A stretch of DNA of 64,000 nt from Nanchangia anserum (GCF_015240065.1 NZ_CP060506.1:496001-560000); one strand, 5' to 3'; shown: positions 41,553 to 51,840, counted from the stretch's first letter. Made by a program: numbers and translations. The notes: generated by a model from the sequence alone, not told the origin.

Positions 41553-43164
41553 GTGAAGATTGCCGATGCGTCCGCGTGGCAATGCCTGGATACTGCCCAC
41601 GGGCGGCTGTGGTGGTTGCCGTCCCTGCGTGCGCTCAGACCCACTCACCTTGACCTCTCCGATCCCGCGGCGTGGGCGCGGTCCCAGCCGGGGCAGTGGG
41701 TGGCGGTCCTCGAACAGGCCGATCGCGCCCTCATCATGGTCGACATCGCGTGTCGCACGAGCGTTCTGTTCACCCCAACCCCCGGGCCTCGGCATCCGAT
41801 CCCTCTCCATGGGTGATCGCGACGACGAGCGAGGCACTGTGGCCACACATGCGCGCCGTTCGCGGCGATCGCCAGGCCGCGGAGTTCCGACACCTGGGAT
41901 TCGTCAGCGGCACCGACACCCTCGTCGAGGGCATTCACGGGGCGTCTGCGGGCCAGATCATCACGCTGAGCGCGAGCGGATTCCGCGTCGACTACACCGT
42001 CGATCGGGAGGCCGCCACGCCGCGAGAGGAGAGCGCAGAGCGCTATTTTGCCCGCTTCGGCCGCCGCATCGAAGAGGCGTGCGGGCGGGTGCTCGAGCTC
42101 GCGGGCGACCGCCAGCTCCTCGTTCCGCTGTCGGGGGGAGCCGATTCGCGGCTGCTCGTGGCTCTGCTGCGCCGGCTCGGCGCGGCGAATGTCACGACGT
42201 TCACCTACGGGTCGCGGGCTCGCGCGAGGTCGAGATCTCGCGACGCATCGCCGAGGGCGTGGGCTTTACCTGGCACGGAGTCACCATCGATCCGCACCAG
42301 GCGCGCCGACGCTGGAGTGAGGCGAGCACCGCGGACTTTTTGCGCGCGACGTGGTCGGGGCGGGCCCTGCCCCACATCCAGGACTGGTATGCGCTGGGTG
42401 AACTCGCGCGCACGGGCGTCATGGAGCCCGGGGCGATCGTCTTGCCCGGGCACACGATTGTCGGGGTCTATCACGACAGTTATGACCCGACGTTTTCGCC
42501 GACACGCCGCCTCAGTAGGCGCCAGCTGCACGCCGAACTGGCCGAGCACCACTACGTGCTGCGCTCGCATCCGGAATACGCCGAACTCGCGGCTCGCCCT
42601 CGCGAGCAGATCGCCGCCTTCCTCGATCGGTGGTGGGGCGACGAGGACCCGCGCTATCGCGCCTTTGTCGTCGGCGCCTACAACGTCGTCGAGCGGCAGG
42701 CAAAGTACATTAACAACTCGATGCGCGCCTACGAGCACTTCGGTTGCGAATGGGCGCTGCCCATGCTCGATCGCGACGTCGTCGACGAGTGGATGCGCGT
42801 CCCGGTCGACCTCATCGACCCCTCGCGAGCGGCCTACGTTCGCTGGGCCAACGAGGTCTATAGCGAGGTGACGGGCTCCTCGGCGGACTACTTCGGCTCG
42901 CGCGTGAGCCAGGCGCCGGCCTCGGCGCGCTCGCGCGTGCGGGCGGCGTTGGCGGCGACGGGACTGCTCGAGGCGGCCTCGCGCACCTACGGCCAAGTCG
43001 TCAGCCTGCGCCACCCCATGGCCTTCGAGGCGCTACGCGGCCCCCTCAACCAGGCGCAGTACGCCCGCCGCATCATGTCGGGCGTGACGACGCTGGGCGT
43101 GTTTGCCGACCTGTTCGTTGCCAACCGGTGGGTGCCCGGTCACGCCATCGTCCCCGAGGACTAA
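41553..43164 (+). CDS. Asparagine-synthase-like protein without an N-terminal Cys (frameshifted as read)
   Basis: About 535 residues. The N-terminal 170 residues look like a decayed class II amidotransferase (GQWVAVLEQADRALIMVDIA, FRHLGFVSGTDTLVEGIHGASAGQIITLS), but the start is VKIADASAW with no Cys at position 2, so glutamine hydrolysis is unlikely. The ATP-pyrophosphatase domain is complete: LVPLSGGADSRLLVALLRRLG, then REVEISRRIAEGVGFTWHGV, LPGHTIVG and a long C-terminal part. Frame changes lie near 41775 and 42215. Candidates are an amide-forming envelope enzyme or a beta-lactam-synthetase-like adenylating enzyme. Confidence 0.75.
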
Positions 43165-43169
43165 GCGGC

Positions 43170-44130
43170 TCAGATTTTCCGCAGCAAAATGCGGTGGACG
43201 TGGTGGTCGGGGCCCTTGCGCAAGATGAGGTTGGCCCGCGACCTCGTCGGGGCGATGTTGTCGACGAGGTTGGGCAGATTGATCGACGCCCAAATGTTGT
43301 GGGCGATATCGCGGGCGATGTCGTCGCTGATATCGGCGTAGCGGCGGAAGTAGGAGTCGCGTTCCAAAAACGCCGTCTGCTTCAGTCGCAGGAAACGCTC
43401 GACGTACCACTGCTCGATATCGGCGGGGCGAGCGTCGACATAGATCGAGAAATCGAAGAAGTCGGAGACGGCCAGGGCCGAGGAGGCCTCGCGGTGGGGG
43501 CGTGCCGGCTGCAAGACGTTGAGCCCCTCGATGATGACGATGTCGGGGCGGCGCACCGTCGTCACCTCATCGGTGATGTCGTAGATGACGTGGGAATACA
43601 CGGGCGCGTGCGTCACCTCGACGCCCGATTTGATGTTGGCGAGGAAGCGGGAGAAACGTGCGCCGGTCGTAGGACTCGGGAAAACCCTTGCGGTGGGCGA
43701 TACCGCGGCGGGCGAGTTCGGCGTTGGGATAGAGGAACCCGTCCGTCGTGACCAGTTCGACGCGTGGCGTCGACGGCCAGCGCCGCAGCAGCTCTTGGAG
43801 CAGCCGCGCCGTCGTTGACTTGCCGACGGCAACCGAGCCGGCGACCCCGATGACGAAGGGCGTGAGGGCGTCGGCGCGGGGGCGACCGAGAAAGCGCGAG
43901 CGCGAGCGGGCGAGGTCGTGGTGCTGGGTGTAGTGAATCTGGAGGAGCTGGGCAAGGGGACGATAGATCTGGTCGGCCTCGACCGGTCCGATGGGATCGC
44001 CCAGCGCCGCGAGCTTAGTCACGTCGGCCTGGGTGAGCGGATACGGGGTGGACTGGGCCAATCTCGCCCACTCGGCGCGACTGTATTTCTCCCAGAAGGA
44101 TCCCGTGTGCTTGTCCCCACGCTGCGGCAT
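43170..44130 (-). CDS. coaA: Pantothenate kinase, type I (one frameshift as read)
   Basis: First step of coenzyme A synthesis. The P-loop [17 protein letters not shown] is near residue 100, followed by [54 protein letters not shown] and the C-terminal [21 protein letters not shown]. An extra T near 43664 shifts the frame between YDRRTF and [10 protein letters not shown]; removing it gives 319 residues. ATG 44130 has GAAGGAGA upstream and TACACT (about 44157-44163, minus strand) as a likely -10. It is divergent from glmS. Confidence 0.93.
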
Positions 44131-44242
44131 TGGTTCTCCTTCACCCTCGCCCGCTTTAGTGTACGGGGGCGCGGCGACCAATCTGAACCCGATGGGCCTC
44201 GCATGTGGAACGAGCGGGCGAAGTCGTGGAAAAATCACCCCC

Positions 44243-46174
44243 ATGTGTGGAATTGCTGGATGCGTCGCGCGCGGTGAATCGACCACCCCCCAACAGGTGG
44301 TTCTCGACGGGCTCGCGCGGTTGGAATATCGCGGCTACGACTCGGCGGGCATCGCTGTGGCTGCGGCAACGGGCCTACAGGTGCGCAAGAAGGAAGGGAA
44401 ACTGGCGAATCTCCTCGCCGATCTGGACGCCGATCCGCTGGCTGTGGCGCGGGCCGCGATCGGTCACACGCGCTGGGCCACTCACGGCTCGCCGAGCGAT
44501 ACGAACGCGCACCCGCACGTCAGCGCCGACGGCAACATCGCGATCGTCCACAACGGCATCATCGAAAATGCCGAGGTCCTGCGCGCCGAACTCAGCGAGC
44601 GCGGAATTCGCTTCGCCTCCGACACCGACTCCGAGGTGATCGCGCATCTCCTGGCGTGCGCCGTCGCTGACGACGAGACCGACGAGACGGCGGTGACGCC
44701 GGACGTGGAGATCCCGCGGGGAATTGCTGAGGAACACCGAGCGGCGGCGGGTCGACTCGCGCGCGCCCTCGTCCGACTCGTTCCCCGGCTCGAGGGCACG
44801 TTCACCATCCTCGCGCTCGATGGGCGCTGCCCCGAGATGATCGCCGCCGCCCGGCGATCCTCGCCTCTCATGATCGGGCGCGGCGCAGACGCCACGTACC
44901 TGTCCTCGGACGCGCTGGCGTTTGCCGACCTGGCCGATGACTGCCTGGAGATCGGCCAGGACGAGGTGGCTCTCGTCGGTGCCGAGGACATCCGCATCGT
45001 CGCCGCCGACGGCAGCGCCGCGGAAGCGACGCCCTTTGACTATTCGTTCGCCGTGGACGACGTGTCGAAGGGGGAGTGGGCGACGTTCATGGACAAGGAG
45101 ATCCACGAGCAGCCCCGCGCCGTCGCCGAGACGCTGCGCGAACGCACGGACGCCTCGGGGCTGCTCGTCCTCGACGAGCTGCGCATTCCCGCCCACGTGC
45201 TGCGCGAGGTCGACAAGATCATCGTCATCGCCTGCGGCACCTCGGCCTACGCCGGTCAGGTCGCCCGTTACGCGATTGAACACTGGTGCCGGATCCCGTG
45301 CGAGGTCGAGCTGGCCAGCGAGTTTCGCTACCGCGATCCCATCGTGTCGCAAAAGACGCTCATCGTCGCGATCTCCCAATCGGGCGAGACGATGGACACG
45401 ATCCAGGCCATTCGCCACGCCCGTGAACAGGGCGCGAAGGTGCTCGCGATCGTCAACACCCCCGGATCGACGATCGCGCGCGAAGCCGACGCCGTGCTGG
45501 TCACCCACGCGGGTCGCGAGATCGCCGTGGCCTCGACGAAGGCTTTCACCGCCCAGGTCACCGCGTGCTATATCCTCGGCCTCTACCTCGCCCAGGTGCG
45601 TGGGAACAAGTATGGCGACGAGATCGCCGACTACCTGGCGAAACTCTCCGAGGTCCCGGCCAAGATGGAGCGACTGCTCGGCCAGCTCGATCCTGTCGTC
45701 GAGGTCGCGCACGAGCTCGCGCATTCGGCGTCCTCGTTCATCTTCATCGGGCGCCACGTCGGTTTCCCCGTCGCCCTTGAGGGCGCGTTGAAGCTCAAGG
45801 AAATCGCCTACGTCCACGCCGAAGGGTTTGCCGCGGGCGAGCTCAAGCACGGGCCGATCGCCCTGGTCGAGTCCGGGGTTCCCGTCGTTGTCATCGTGCC
45901 GACCCCGCGCCGTCCCGAACTCCACCGCAAGGTCGTCTCGACGATCCAGGAAGTCCGCGCGCGCGGTGCCCGGACGATCGTCATTGCCGAGGAGGGCGAC
46001 GCCAGCGTCGAGGCCTGGGCGGACACTCTCGTGCGCGTGCCCCAAACGCCGACCCTGTACATGCCGTTGCTCACCGTCATTCCGCTTCAGGTGCTCGCCG
46101 CCCAGGTGGCGACGGACCTGGGCTACGACGTCGACCAGCCGCGCAACCTCGCCAAGTCCGTCACCGTCGAATAG
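44243..46174 (+). CDS. glmS: Glucosamine-6-phosphate synthase (isomerizing)
   Basis: Makes glucosamine 6-phosphate from fructose 6-phosphate and glutamine for peptidoglycan. The N-terminal amidotransferase has Cys2 (MCGIAGCVA), GHTRWATHG and HNGIIEN; two SIS domains carry [20 protein letters not shown] and [16 protein letters not shown]; the end is [11 protein letters not shown]. 643 residues. The ATG at 44243 has no Shine-Dalgarno, so the message may be leaderless; a TAGTGT -10 also lies at 44157, overlapping the coaA promoter. No glmS ribozyme is visible. Confidence 0.97.
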   Translation: MCGIAGCVARGESTTPQQVVLDGLARLEYRGYDSAGIAVAAATGLQVRKKEGKLANLLADLDADPLAVARAAIGHTRWATHGSPSDTNAHPHVSADGNIAIVHNGIIENAEVLRAELSERGIRFASDTDSEVIAHLLACAVADDETDETAVTPDVEIPRGIAEEHRAAAGRLARALVRLVPRLEGTFTILALDGRCPEMIAAARRSSPLMIGRGADATYLSSDALAFADLADDCLEIGQDEVALVGAEDIRIVAADGSAAEATPFDYSFAVDDVSKGEWATFMDKEIHEQPRAVAETLRERTDASGLLVLDELRIPAHVLREVDKIIVIACGTSAYAGQVARYAIEHWCRIPCEVELASEFRYRDPIVSQKTLIVAISQSGETMDTIQAIRHAREQGAKVLAIVNTPGSTIAREADAVLVTHAGREIAVASTKAFTAQVTACYILGLYLAQVRGNKYGDEIADYLAKLSEVPAKMERLLGQLDPVVEVAHELAHSASSFIFIGRHVGFPVALEGALKLKEIAYVHAEGFAAGELKHGPIALVESGVPVVVIVPTPRRPELHRKVVSTIQEVRARGARTIVIAEEGDASVEAWADTLVRVPQTPTLYMPLLTVIPLQVLAAQVATDLGYDVDQPRNLAKSVTVE

Positions 46175-46185
46175 CGCAGCTGTCC

Positions 46186-46191
46186 TAGACT
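46186..46191 (+). promoter_or_regulatory. nnr -10 element, leaderless type
   Basis: TAGACT with 7 nt to ATG 46199, 12 bp after the glmS stop. Confidence 0.55.
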
Positions 46192-46198
46192 GGCACGC

Positions 46199-47938
46199 AT
46201 GATCAGCGCATTCGACACCGCGACGATCAGACAAGCCGAATACGACCTCGTCGCCCACGCGCCCCTCGACCACGTCATGAAGAAGGCGGCGGGTGCGGTG
46301 GCCGAGACCTGTGCTCAGCTCATCGCGGCCCGCGATCTTGCCAGGGCCGGTCGCGTCGTTGCCCTCGTCGGGGGCGGCGACAACGGTGGCGATGCCCTGT
46401 ACGCGGTGGCGATGCTGGCGCGTTCCGCGATCGAGTGTGACGCCGTCATCCTTCACGCTGAGCCCCACCCGCGTGGGTGCCAGGCCGCCGAGGACGCCGG
46501 GGTCCACCTCGTGCGTCCCGATCTGTCGCGATCCCCGCGCGCTGTTGCCCAGGCCGTGGCGCGCACCGTCATCGGCTGCGACGTCATCATCGACGGACTC
46601 GTGGGCACGGGTGGGCGCGGTGCGTTGCGCGAACCATTCGCGACGGTCGTCACTCTCGTGCGGGCGGGACTGGCGGACGCCGGCGATCGGTTGGGACGCA
46701 CCCGACGGCAAAGCCCCCAGACCGGTCATCGCCCGGGGACGAGTGAGCGCTCGCGCCGCCCCCTGGTCGTCGCGGTCGACACGCCCTCGGGCCTCGGCGG
46801 GGAGGACGGGAGCGTCGCAGGGGTGCACCTGCCGGCGGATGTCACCGTCACCATGGGCGCACTCAAACCGCAGGCAGTGCTGCCGCCCGCCAGCTACAGC
46901 GTCGGTCAGGTGCGTCTGTGCGATCTCGGGGTGACGATCTCGACTCCCGAGCGCGCTCGCTCGCTCGGGGCCGGCGACGTCGGCTGCGCGTGGTCGGTGC
47001 CGGGGCCTAGCGATCACAAATACACCCGCGGCGTCGCCCAGGTTGTCGCCGGCTCGACGGAGTATCCGTTCACCGGGGTCATGTGCGTCGAGGCGGCCGC
47101 GCGAACGGGTGCGGGGATGGTGCGCTACTCGGGTCCGGCGGAAGCGTCGCTTGCCGTGCTCAGCCGCGTTCCCGAGGCCGTCGGTGCCCCCGGGCGCTTC
47201 CAGGCGTGCCTTCTGGGACCCGGACTATCCGAGCGCGATGACGCGAGAATCGAGCAGGCCGGCGAGCTCATGCGCACGGCCCACGCCGCCAACCTGCCGA
47301 TGGTCCTCGACGCGGGGGCGCTTCGGGCGTGGCGTCGGCTCGTGTCTCAGCTTCCCGGCGGTGAGATCGGGCCGTTGGCTGTCCTCACCCCGCACGCGGG
47401 CGAGGCCGCGATGCTTCTCACGCACCTGGGGGCTGGATCTCAGCGCGGCGGTATCTCACGAGCCGAGGTCGAGGCCGAACCGCTGCGGTGGGCGACGCGC
47501 CTGACTGAGTGCACGGGTGCCATCGTCGTTCTCAAGGGAGCCGCAACCCTCATCGTCGCTCCCGGCGAGATTCCCTACGTCCAACACCAAGCCCCGGCCT
47601 GGGCGGGCACCGCGGGATCGGGGGACGTCCTCGCGGGCATCCTCGTTGCCGTTGCCGCCGCCGCGCAGGCGCAGAGTGAACAGGCTGGCGCCGAGCTCAC
47701 GCAGGCCGATCTCGCGCGTCGCATCGCCGCCGGCGTGTGGGTCCACGGCACCGCGGCGCGCCTGGCAGCGGGGCTACGTCCCGACAGGCCTGCCGCCGTC
47801 GATGCCCTGAGTGTTCAGGCCGAAGACGTCGAACCGATTGGGGCAGGCGCCCCGATCATCGCCACCGACATCATCGCCGCCGTACCGCAGGCCATTCGCC
47901 ACGCGCTCGCGGCCGGCCCCCTTCGCTACGCTGGCTAG
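46199..47938 (+). CDS. nnr: Bifunctional NAD(P)H-hydrate repair enzyme (epimerase + dehydratase)
   Basis: Repairs hydrated NAD(P)H. The N-terminal NnrE epimerase (about 1-250) has VVALVGGGDNGGDALYAVAMLA and DVIIDGLVGTGGRGALREPF. The C-terminal NnrD dehydratase (about 270-579) has HKYTRGVAQVVAGS, AARTGAGMVRY, LLGPGL, VLDAGAL, LTPHAGEA and the ADP site WAGTAGSGDVLAGI. 579 residues, somewhat long because of an insertion of about 25 residues (GDRLGRTRRQSPQTGHRP) in the epimerase half. It follows glmS and precedes alr, a common actinobacterial order. Confidence 0.95.
   Translation: MISAFDTATIRQAEYDLVAHAPLDHVMKKAAGAVAETCAQLIAARDLARAGRVVALVGGGDNGGDALYAVAMLARSAIECDAVILHAEPHPRGCQAAEDAGVHLVRPDLSRSPRAVAQAVARTVIGCDVIIDGLVGTGGRGALREPFATVVTLVRAGLADAGDRLGRTRRQSPQTGHRPGTSERSRRPLVVAVDTPSGLGGEDGSVAGVHLPADVTVTMGALKPQAVLPPASYSVGQVRLCDLGVTISTPERARSLGAGDVGCAWSVPGPSDHKYTRGVAQVVAGSTEYPFTGVMCVEAAARTGAGMVRYSGPAEASLAVLSRVPEAVGAPGRFQACLLGPGLSERDDARIEQAGELMRTAHAANLPMVLDAGALRAWRRLVSQLPGGEIGPLAVLTPHAGEAAMLLTHLGAGSQRGGISRAEVEAEPLRWATRLTECTGAIVVLKGAATLIVAPGEIPYVQHQAPAWAGTAGSGDVLAGILVAVAAAAQAQSEQAGAELTQADLARRIAAGVWVHGTAARLAAGLRPDRPAAVDALSVQAEDVEPIGAGAPIIATDIIAAVPQAIRHALAAGPLRYAG
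47927..47932 (+). promoter_or_regulatory. alr -10 element, leaderless type, inside the nnr 3' end
   Basis: TACGCT in the last codons of nnr, 6 nt before GTG 47939, which itself starts right after the nnr stop. Confidence 0.55.
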
Positions 47939-49141
47939 GTGAGTGTGCTTTCCGTAACCGAGTGGCCGACACCGGGGCGTGACCTCGACTCGGCGATGGC
48001 GTCGATGCCGGCGCGCATCATCGTCGACCCGGCCGCGATCACCGCCAATCTCATGGCGCTCGATGCTTTGAGCGAGGCCGAGTCAATGAGCGTCATCAAG
48101 GCCAACGGATACGGTCACGGCCGCGACGTCGTCGCCCAGGCCGCGGTGGACGCGGGCGTGCGCTGGCTCGGCGTGGCGCAGGGCAGCGAGGCGCTCCAGG
48201 TGGCCGAGTGGGCGGCGCGCAGCGGCACCGAGGTTCGCATCCTCACGTGGATCTACGATCCCGACTCGCTCCCGCTCCTCATCGGTGCCGGCATCGACGT
48301 CAGCGTCAGTGAGGTCTCGCACGTCCTGTACGCGGCGACAGCGGCCGCCGAGTGTGGCCGTGTCGCACGCATCCACCTCAAGATCGACACGGGCATGTCC
48401 CGCGGGGGCGCGACCGCCGCCGATTTTCGGTTGCTCGTCGCGGCAGCTGCCCAGGCGGTTGAGGTCGGCCACTGTGAGGTAGCGGGCGTGTGGTCCCACT
48501 TGGCGCGCGCCGACGAGGCCGGTGTGGAGGGGCGTGAGGCGACGGCGGCGCAGCAGCGCGAGTTCGACGAGGCGCTCGCCGTCGTCAAGGCCGCCGGCCT
48601 TGGCGCCGGCATACGACACCTGGCGGCCTCCGCCGGCGGGCTGGCTCATCCGGGCGCGCGCTACGACATGGTGAGGTGGGGCATCGCCCAATACGGCTAT
48701 GCGCCCTCTCCCGACGTTGCCATGCCCGCCGGAGTGCGCCCGGCACTACGCGTCGAGGCGCGCCTGACGCTCGTCAAACGCGTCGACGCGGGTCGCGGCA
48801 TCTCCTACGGTGCCCTAGCGCGACTGGACGAGGCGCGATGGCTGGGCATCGTGCCGCTGGGATACGCCAACGGCATCCCACGCCTGGCCTCGGGCAAGGC
48901 ATGGGTGAGCGTCAACGGGCACCGCGTGCGCCAACTGGGACGCATCTGCATGGACCAGTTCGTCATCGACTTGGGGTCGGCCGATCGCGAGCCACTCGGC
49001 AGCGTCGGCGATATCGTCGACGTGCTCGGTGGGGCGGGTCCCGATGCCGCCGAGTGGGCCGAGTGGGCCCAGACCATTCCCTACGAGATCCTCACCGGCA
49101 TGGGGGTGGGCGTTGCGCGCCGACTCGCCGCGCCGGTGTAG
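47939..49141 (+). CDS. alr: Alanine racemase
   Basis: PLP enzyme making D-alanine for peptidoglycan. The PLP lysine is Lys54 in SVIKANGYGHG; HLKIDTGMSRGG and WSHLARADE follow; the catalytic Tyr is in GISYGALAR, and LGRICMDQFVIDLG and the final GVGVARRL complete the family set. 400 residues. GTG 47939 directly follows the nnr stop with no spacer; an internal ATG near 48000 (MASMPARIIVD) is the alternative start. It heads alr-tsaE-tsaB-rimI. Confidence 0.96.
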   Translation: MSVLSVTEWPTPGRDLDSAMASMPARIIVDPAAITANLMALDALSEAESMSVIKANGYGHGRDVVAQAAVDAGVRWLGVAQGSEALQVAEWAARSGTEVRILTWIYDPDSLPLLIGAGIDVSVSEVSHVLYAATAAAECGRVARIHLKIDTGMSRGGATAADFRLLVAAAAQAVEVGHCEVAGVWSHLARADEAGVEGREATAAQQREFDEALAVVKAAGLGAGIRHLAASAGGLAHPGARYDMVRWGIAQYGYAPSPDVAMPAGVRPALRVEARLTLVKRVDAGRGISYGALARLDEARWLGIVPLGYANGIPRLASGKAWVSVNGHRVRQLGRICMDQFVIDLGSADREPLGSVGDIVDVLGGAGPDAAEWAEWAQTIPYEILTGMGVGVARRLAAPV

Positions 49142-49154
49142 GAGGAGGAGATTC

Positions 49155-49673
49155 ATGACCACAATCACCCGCCGGATAGCGACGGCCGAGGACATGCGTG
49201 CATGTGGTCGCGCACTTGGGGAACAGCTTGTGGCTGGCGACCTCGTGATGTTGTCCGGCCCGCTGGGCGCCGGCAAGACGACGCTCACGCAGGGCCTCGG
49301 TGAGGGAATGGGGGTAGCGGGCACCGTCGCGTCGCCGACCTTCATCGTTGCTCGTGTCCACCCCAGCCAGAGCGATGGCGCGGGGCTGGTCCACGTCGAC
49401 GCCTATCGACTCACCTCTAGCGAGGACCTCGAAACCCTCGACCTGGATACGGCCCTGCGCGAGCACGCGGTCGTCGTCGAGTGGGGCGAAGGTCTCGTCG
49501 AGTCCCTGTCGCCCACGCGTGTCGAGATCGCGATCGAGCGGGCCAGCGGTGTGACCATCACGACCTCCGACGGCGCCGTCGACCTCGCCGGGCTGGACGA
49601 GGGCGAGCGGACGGTGACGGCGCATGCCGTCGGGGAACGCGCCGAGGCCATCGTCGCGGCACTGGCCGAATAA
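49155..49673 (+). CDS. tsaE: tRNA threonylcarbamoyladenosine biosynthesis ATPase TsaE
   Basis: ATPase of the t6A-forming TsaBDE complex that modifies A37 of ANN-decoding tRNAs. Walker A is GPLGAGKTTLTQG; SPTFIVARV, VHVDAYRL and VVVEWGEG are conserved positions. 172 residues. GAGGAGGAG lies close before the ATG. It sits 13 bp after alr and 19 bp before tsaB. Confidence 0.95.
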   Translation: MTTITRRIATAEDMRACGRALGEQLVAGDLVMLSGPLGAGKTTLTQGLGEGMGVAGTVASPTFIVARVHPSQSDGAGLVHVDAYRLTSSEDLETLDLDTALREHAVVVEWGEGLVESLSPTRVEIAIERASGVTITTSDGAVDLAGLDEGERTVTAHAVGERAEAIVAALAE

Positions 49674-49680
49674 CCCGGAC

Positions 49681-49686
49681 TAGGGT
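49681..49686 (+). promoter_or_regulatory. tsaB -10 element, leaderless type
   Basis: TAGGGT, 6 nt, GTG 49693, in the 19-bp gap after tsaE. Confidence 0.55.
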
Positions 49687-49692
49687 GGACCC

Positions 49693-50376
49693 GTGCGTTA
49701 CCTGTGCCTAGATACTTCTGTCGGAGCCAGCGTCGCCCTCGTCGATACCGATGAGGCGACTCCGCTGGCCAGCGGTGGCTTCGACGATCCCCGCGCCCAC
49801 TCCGAACGCCTGGCCGAATGCGTGCGCGAGGTGGTCGCCGACGCCGGGTACTCCCGGCTCGCAGATGCCGGGCTCGATCGGGTCGTCGTGGGCACGGGGC
49901 CGGCCCCATTCACGGGATTGCGCGCAGGCCTTGTCACCGCCCGCACGCTGGCGTGGGCACTCGGCATCGACGTCGTCGGTATCGCGAGCATCGATGCTCT
50001 CGGACGCGCCGCCCTCGACCTCGTCGATCCCGATCGCACGGTCGTCGTCGCGACCGATGCCCGACGCAAAGAGGTCTATGCGGCCGCCTATCGGGCGGCG
50101 GGTGCCAACGACGTCGCACGCGTGTGGGGGCCGGTCGTTGAGGCTCCCGGCGTCCTCGCCCGCTCGATCGGCGTCGACGATCTTGTCGCCGGACCCGGTG
50201 CGGCGCTCTATCCGGCCGAGTTGCCGCCCGCCATGAGCGAACCCGGCAGGGTTGAGGCCGCCACGCTCGCGCGCATTGCCTACGCGCGCGAGCGTGCGGG
50301 AGCTGCGCCGGCCGATCTGGGAACAGAGCCGCTGTATCTGCGTGGGGCGGACATCCACCCGGGTCACCGCCGGTGA
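49693..50376 (+). CDS. tsaB: tRNA threonylcarbamoyladenosine biosynthesis protein TsaB
   Basis: Non-catalytic ASKHA partner of TsaD. 227 residues: the N-terminal CLDTSVGASVALVD, HSERLAECVREV, VVGTGPAPFTGLRAGLVTARTLAWAL and VVATDARRKEVYAAAY match the family. Its stop overlaps the rimI start by 4 bp. TsaD, which often follows rimI, is not here; sdhC comes next instead. Confidence 0.94.
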   Translation: MRYLCLDTSVGASVALVDTDEATPLASGGFDDPRAHSERLAECVREVVADAGYSRLADAGLDRVVVGTGPAPFTGLRAGLVTARTLAWALGIDVVGIASIDALGRAALDLVDPDRTVVVATDARRKEVYAAAYRAAGANDVARVWGPVVEAPGVLARSIGVDDLVAGPGAALYPAELPPAMSEPGRVEAATLARIAYARERAGAAPADLGTEPLYLRGADIHPGHRR

Positions 50377-50843
50377 TCGTTGCCGCCACCCCGGCCGATG
50401 CCGAGGACCTCGCCGCACTCGACGCCGAGGTATTCGGCTGGGAAGCCTGGGGGAGCGAGGCCTTCGGCGAGGTGCTAGCCTCCGCCGACGGATGGGGGTT
50501 AATCGCTCGCGAGGGCGAGGCCTGCATCGGTGCCATCATCATGACCCGCGGGGGCGACCAAGCGGACGTCGCGACCCTCGGCGTCTCCGCCTCTCATCGC
50601 CGCCGCGGCCTCGGCGCAGCCCTCCTCGACGCCGCCATCGACGAGGCCGAGACGCGGGGGATCCGCGAGATCTTCTTAGAGGTACGTGCGAGCAACGAGG
50701 CGGCGCAGGCGCTGTATCGCTCGCGCGGGTTTTGCATCATCGCGCGCCGGCGCGGGTACTACCGCCATCCACGCGAAGATGCGGTCGTCATGCGCGCGCG
50801 GAGCGGCTCGCGCGTGGGACCGATCGGCAGCGAGACAGCGTGA
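50373..50843 (+). CDS. rimI: Ribosomal protein S18-alanine N-acetyltransferase-like GNAT
   Basis: GNAT acetyltransferase of 156 residues. The acetyl-CoA loop SASHRRRGLGAALLDAAI, then EIFLEVRASNEAAQALYRSRGF and ARRRGYYRHPREDAVVM are the RimI pattern. GTG 50373 overlaps the tsaB stop, the normal tsaB-rimI arrangement. The 218 bp after it contain no gene that I can support, only the sdhC promoter at its end. Confidence 0.92.
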   Translation: MIVAATPADAEDLAALDAEVFGWEAWGSEAFGEVLASADGWGLIAREGEACIGAIIMTRGGDQADVATLGVSASHRRRGLGAALLDAAIDEAETRGIREIFLEVRASNEAAQALYRSRGFCIIARRRGYYRHPREDAVVMRARSGSRVGPIGSETA

Positions 50844-51049
50844 GCCACGCCACGGAATTATTGAAGGCTTGCGTTGCGAATTGTCCCCCTTCCGTGAACG
50901 CTGCGAGCCTGCCTGAGGCCGCTCACCGCCGTTGTGGCGATGCGCTGAGAGGTAGCGAGAATGTCGAGATTTCGCGGGTTTTGCCGCCTGGAGATTGCCG
51001 TGGCGCTCGATCTGCCACTAAAGGCCCAAATCTGCCTTGGGGGCGTCGA

Positions 51050-51055
51050 TAGCCT
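51050..51055 (+). promoter_or_regulatory. sdhCAB -10 element, leaderless type
   Basis: TAGCCT, 6 nt, GTG 51062. The long gap upstream (50844-51049) may hold control sites; a weak GCCCAA/TTGGG repeat lies at 51023-51043. Confidence 0.55.
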
Positions 51056-51061
51056 GGCGAC

Positions 51062-51821
51062 GTGGCCAAGAACAATGAAGCACCCACGAAGCGACGGTCG
51101 TGGAACACGCAAGTGTTCATGAAACAGTGCATGGCTGTTTCCGGCGTCTTCTTCGTCCTGTTTGTCCTCATGCACTCCTACGGTAACCTCAAGATCCTCG
51201 CGGGTCCCGAGGCTTACAACGAGTACGCGCACCACCTGCGCACGTTCCTCATGCCGATCCTGCCCTACGAGGGTCTGCTGTGGATCTTGCGCATTGTGTT
51301 GGTGGTTCTCGTCCTCGTCCACATGGGTTCGGCAATCCACCTGTGGATGCGCGGGCGCAAGGCTCGCGGCGCCGCCTATGGACAAGAAGAAGAACATCCT
51401 CAACAACTACGCCGCGCGCACCATGATGTACGGCGGCATCTACCTCATCATCTTCATCGTGTTCCACCTGCTGCACTTCACGATTAAGGCAGTCAAGGTC
51501 GGTGACACGGCGAACTACTGTGACCGCTACCCAGAACATTCACGGTGAGGCCGTCCCGGCGGCCCCGTGGAACATGATGGTGACGACGTTTAGCCCCGAG
51601 AACTGGTGGGCTCTCGTCATCTACCTGATCGCGGTTGGCTGCCTGGGGCTGCACATCGCCCACGGGCGTGTGGTCGGCCTGCAGACGATGGGATGGCTGC
51701 GTGGGAATACGCGTCGACTCATCGTGCCGTTGTCGGGTCTCATCGGTGCCCTCGTGTTCCTCATGTTCGCGATCCCGCCGGTCTACCTCATGGTGACCAG
51801 CCGGCGCCGATTGGTCTGTAG
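51062..51821 (+). CDS. sdhC: Succinate dehydrogenase cytochrome b558 subunit (frameshifted as read)
   Basis: Single large membrane anchor binding haem and menaquinone. Helices seen across three frames: QCMAVSGVFFVLFVLMHSYGNLK (haem-ligand His), LLWILRIVLVVLVLVHMGSAIHLW, MMYGGIYLIIFIVFHLLHFTI, ENWWALVIYLIAVGCLGLHIAHG, and VPLSGLIGALVFLMFAIPPVYLM. Shifts lie near 51375, 51520 and 51800; the end is the TAG at 51819-51821. About 252 residues, as in the Bacillus-type enzyme with no separate SdhD. GTG follows the -10 by 6 nt. Confidence 0.9.
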
Positions 51822-51840
51822 GAAAGAGGGGAAAGACATC

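Noticed and set aside
44131-44242. glmS ribozyme
   Set aside because: The leader is short and lacks the ribozyme core; glmS ribozymes are typical of Firmicutes.
44375-47017. 880-codon open frame on the minus strand
   Set aside because: It runs antisense to glmS and nnr, both with full motif sets. Long antisense frames are expected in high-GC DNA, and its translation is Arg/Gly/Asp-rich without domains.
50844-51049. A gene between rimI and sdhC (tsaD or a small CDS)
   Set aside because: No open frame with recognisable content; only promoter-like sequence near the end.
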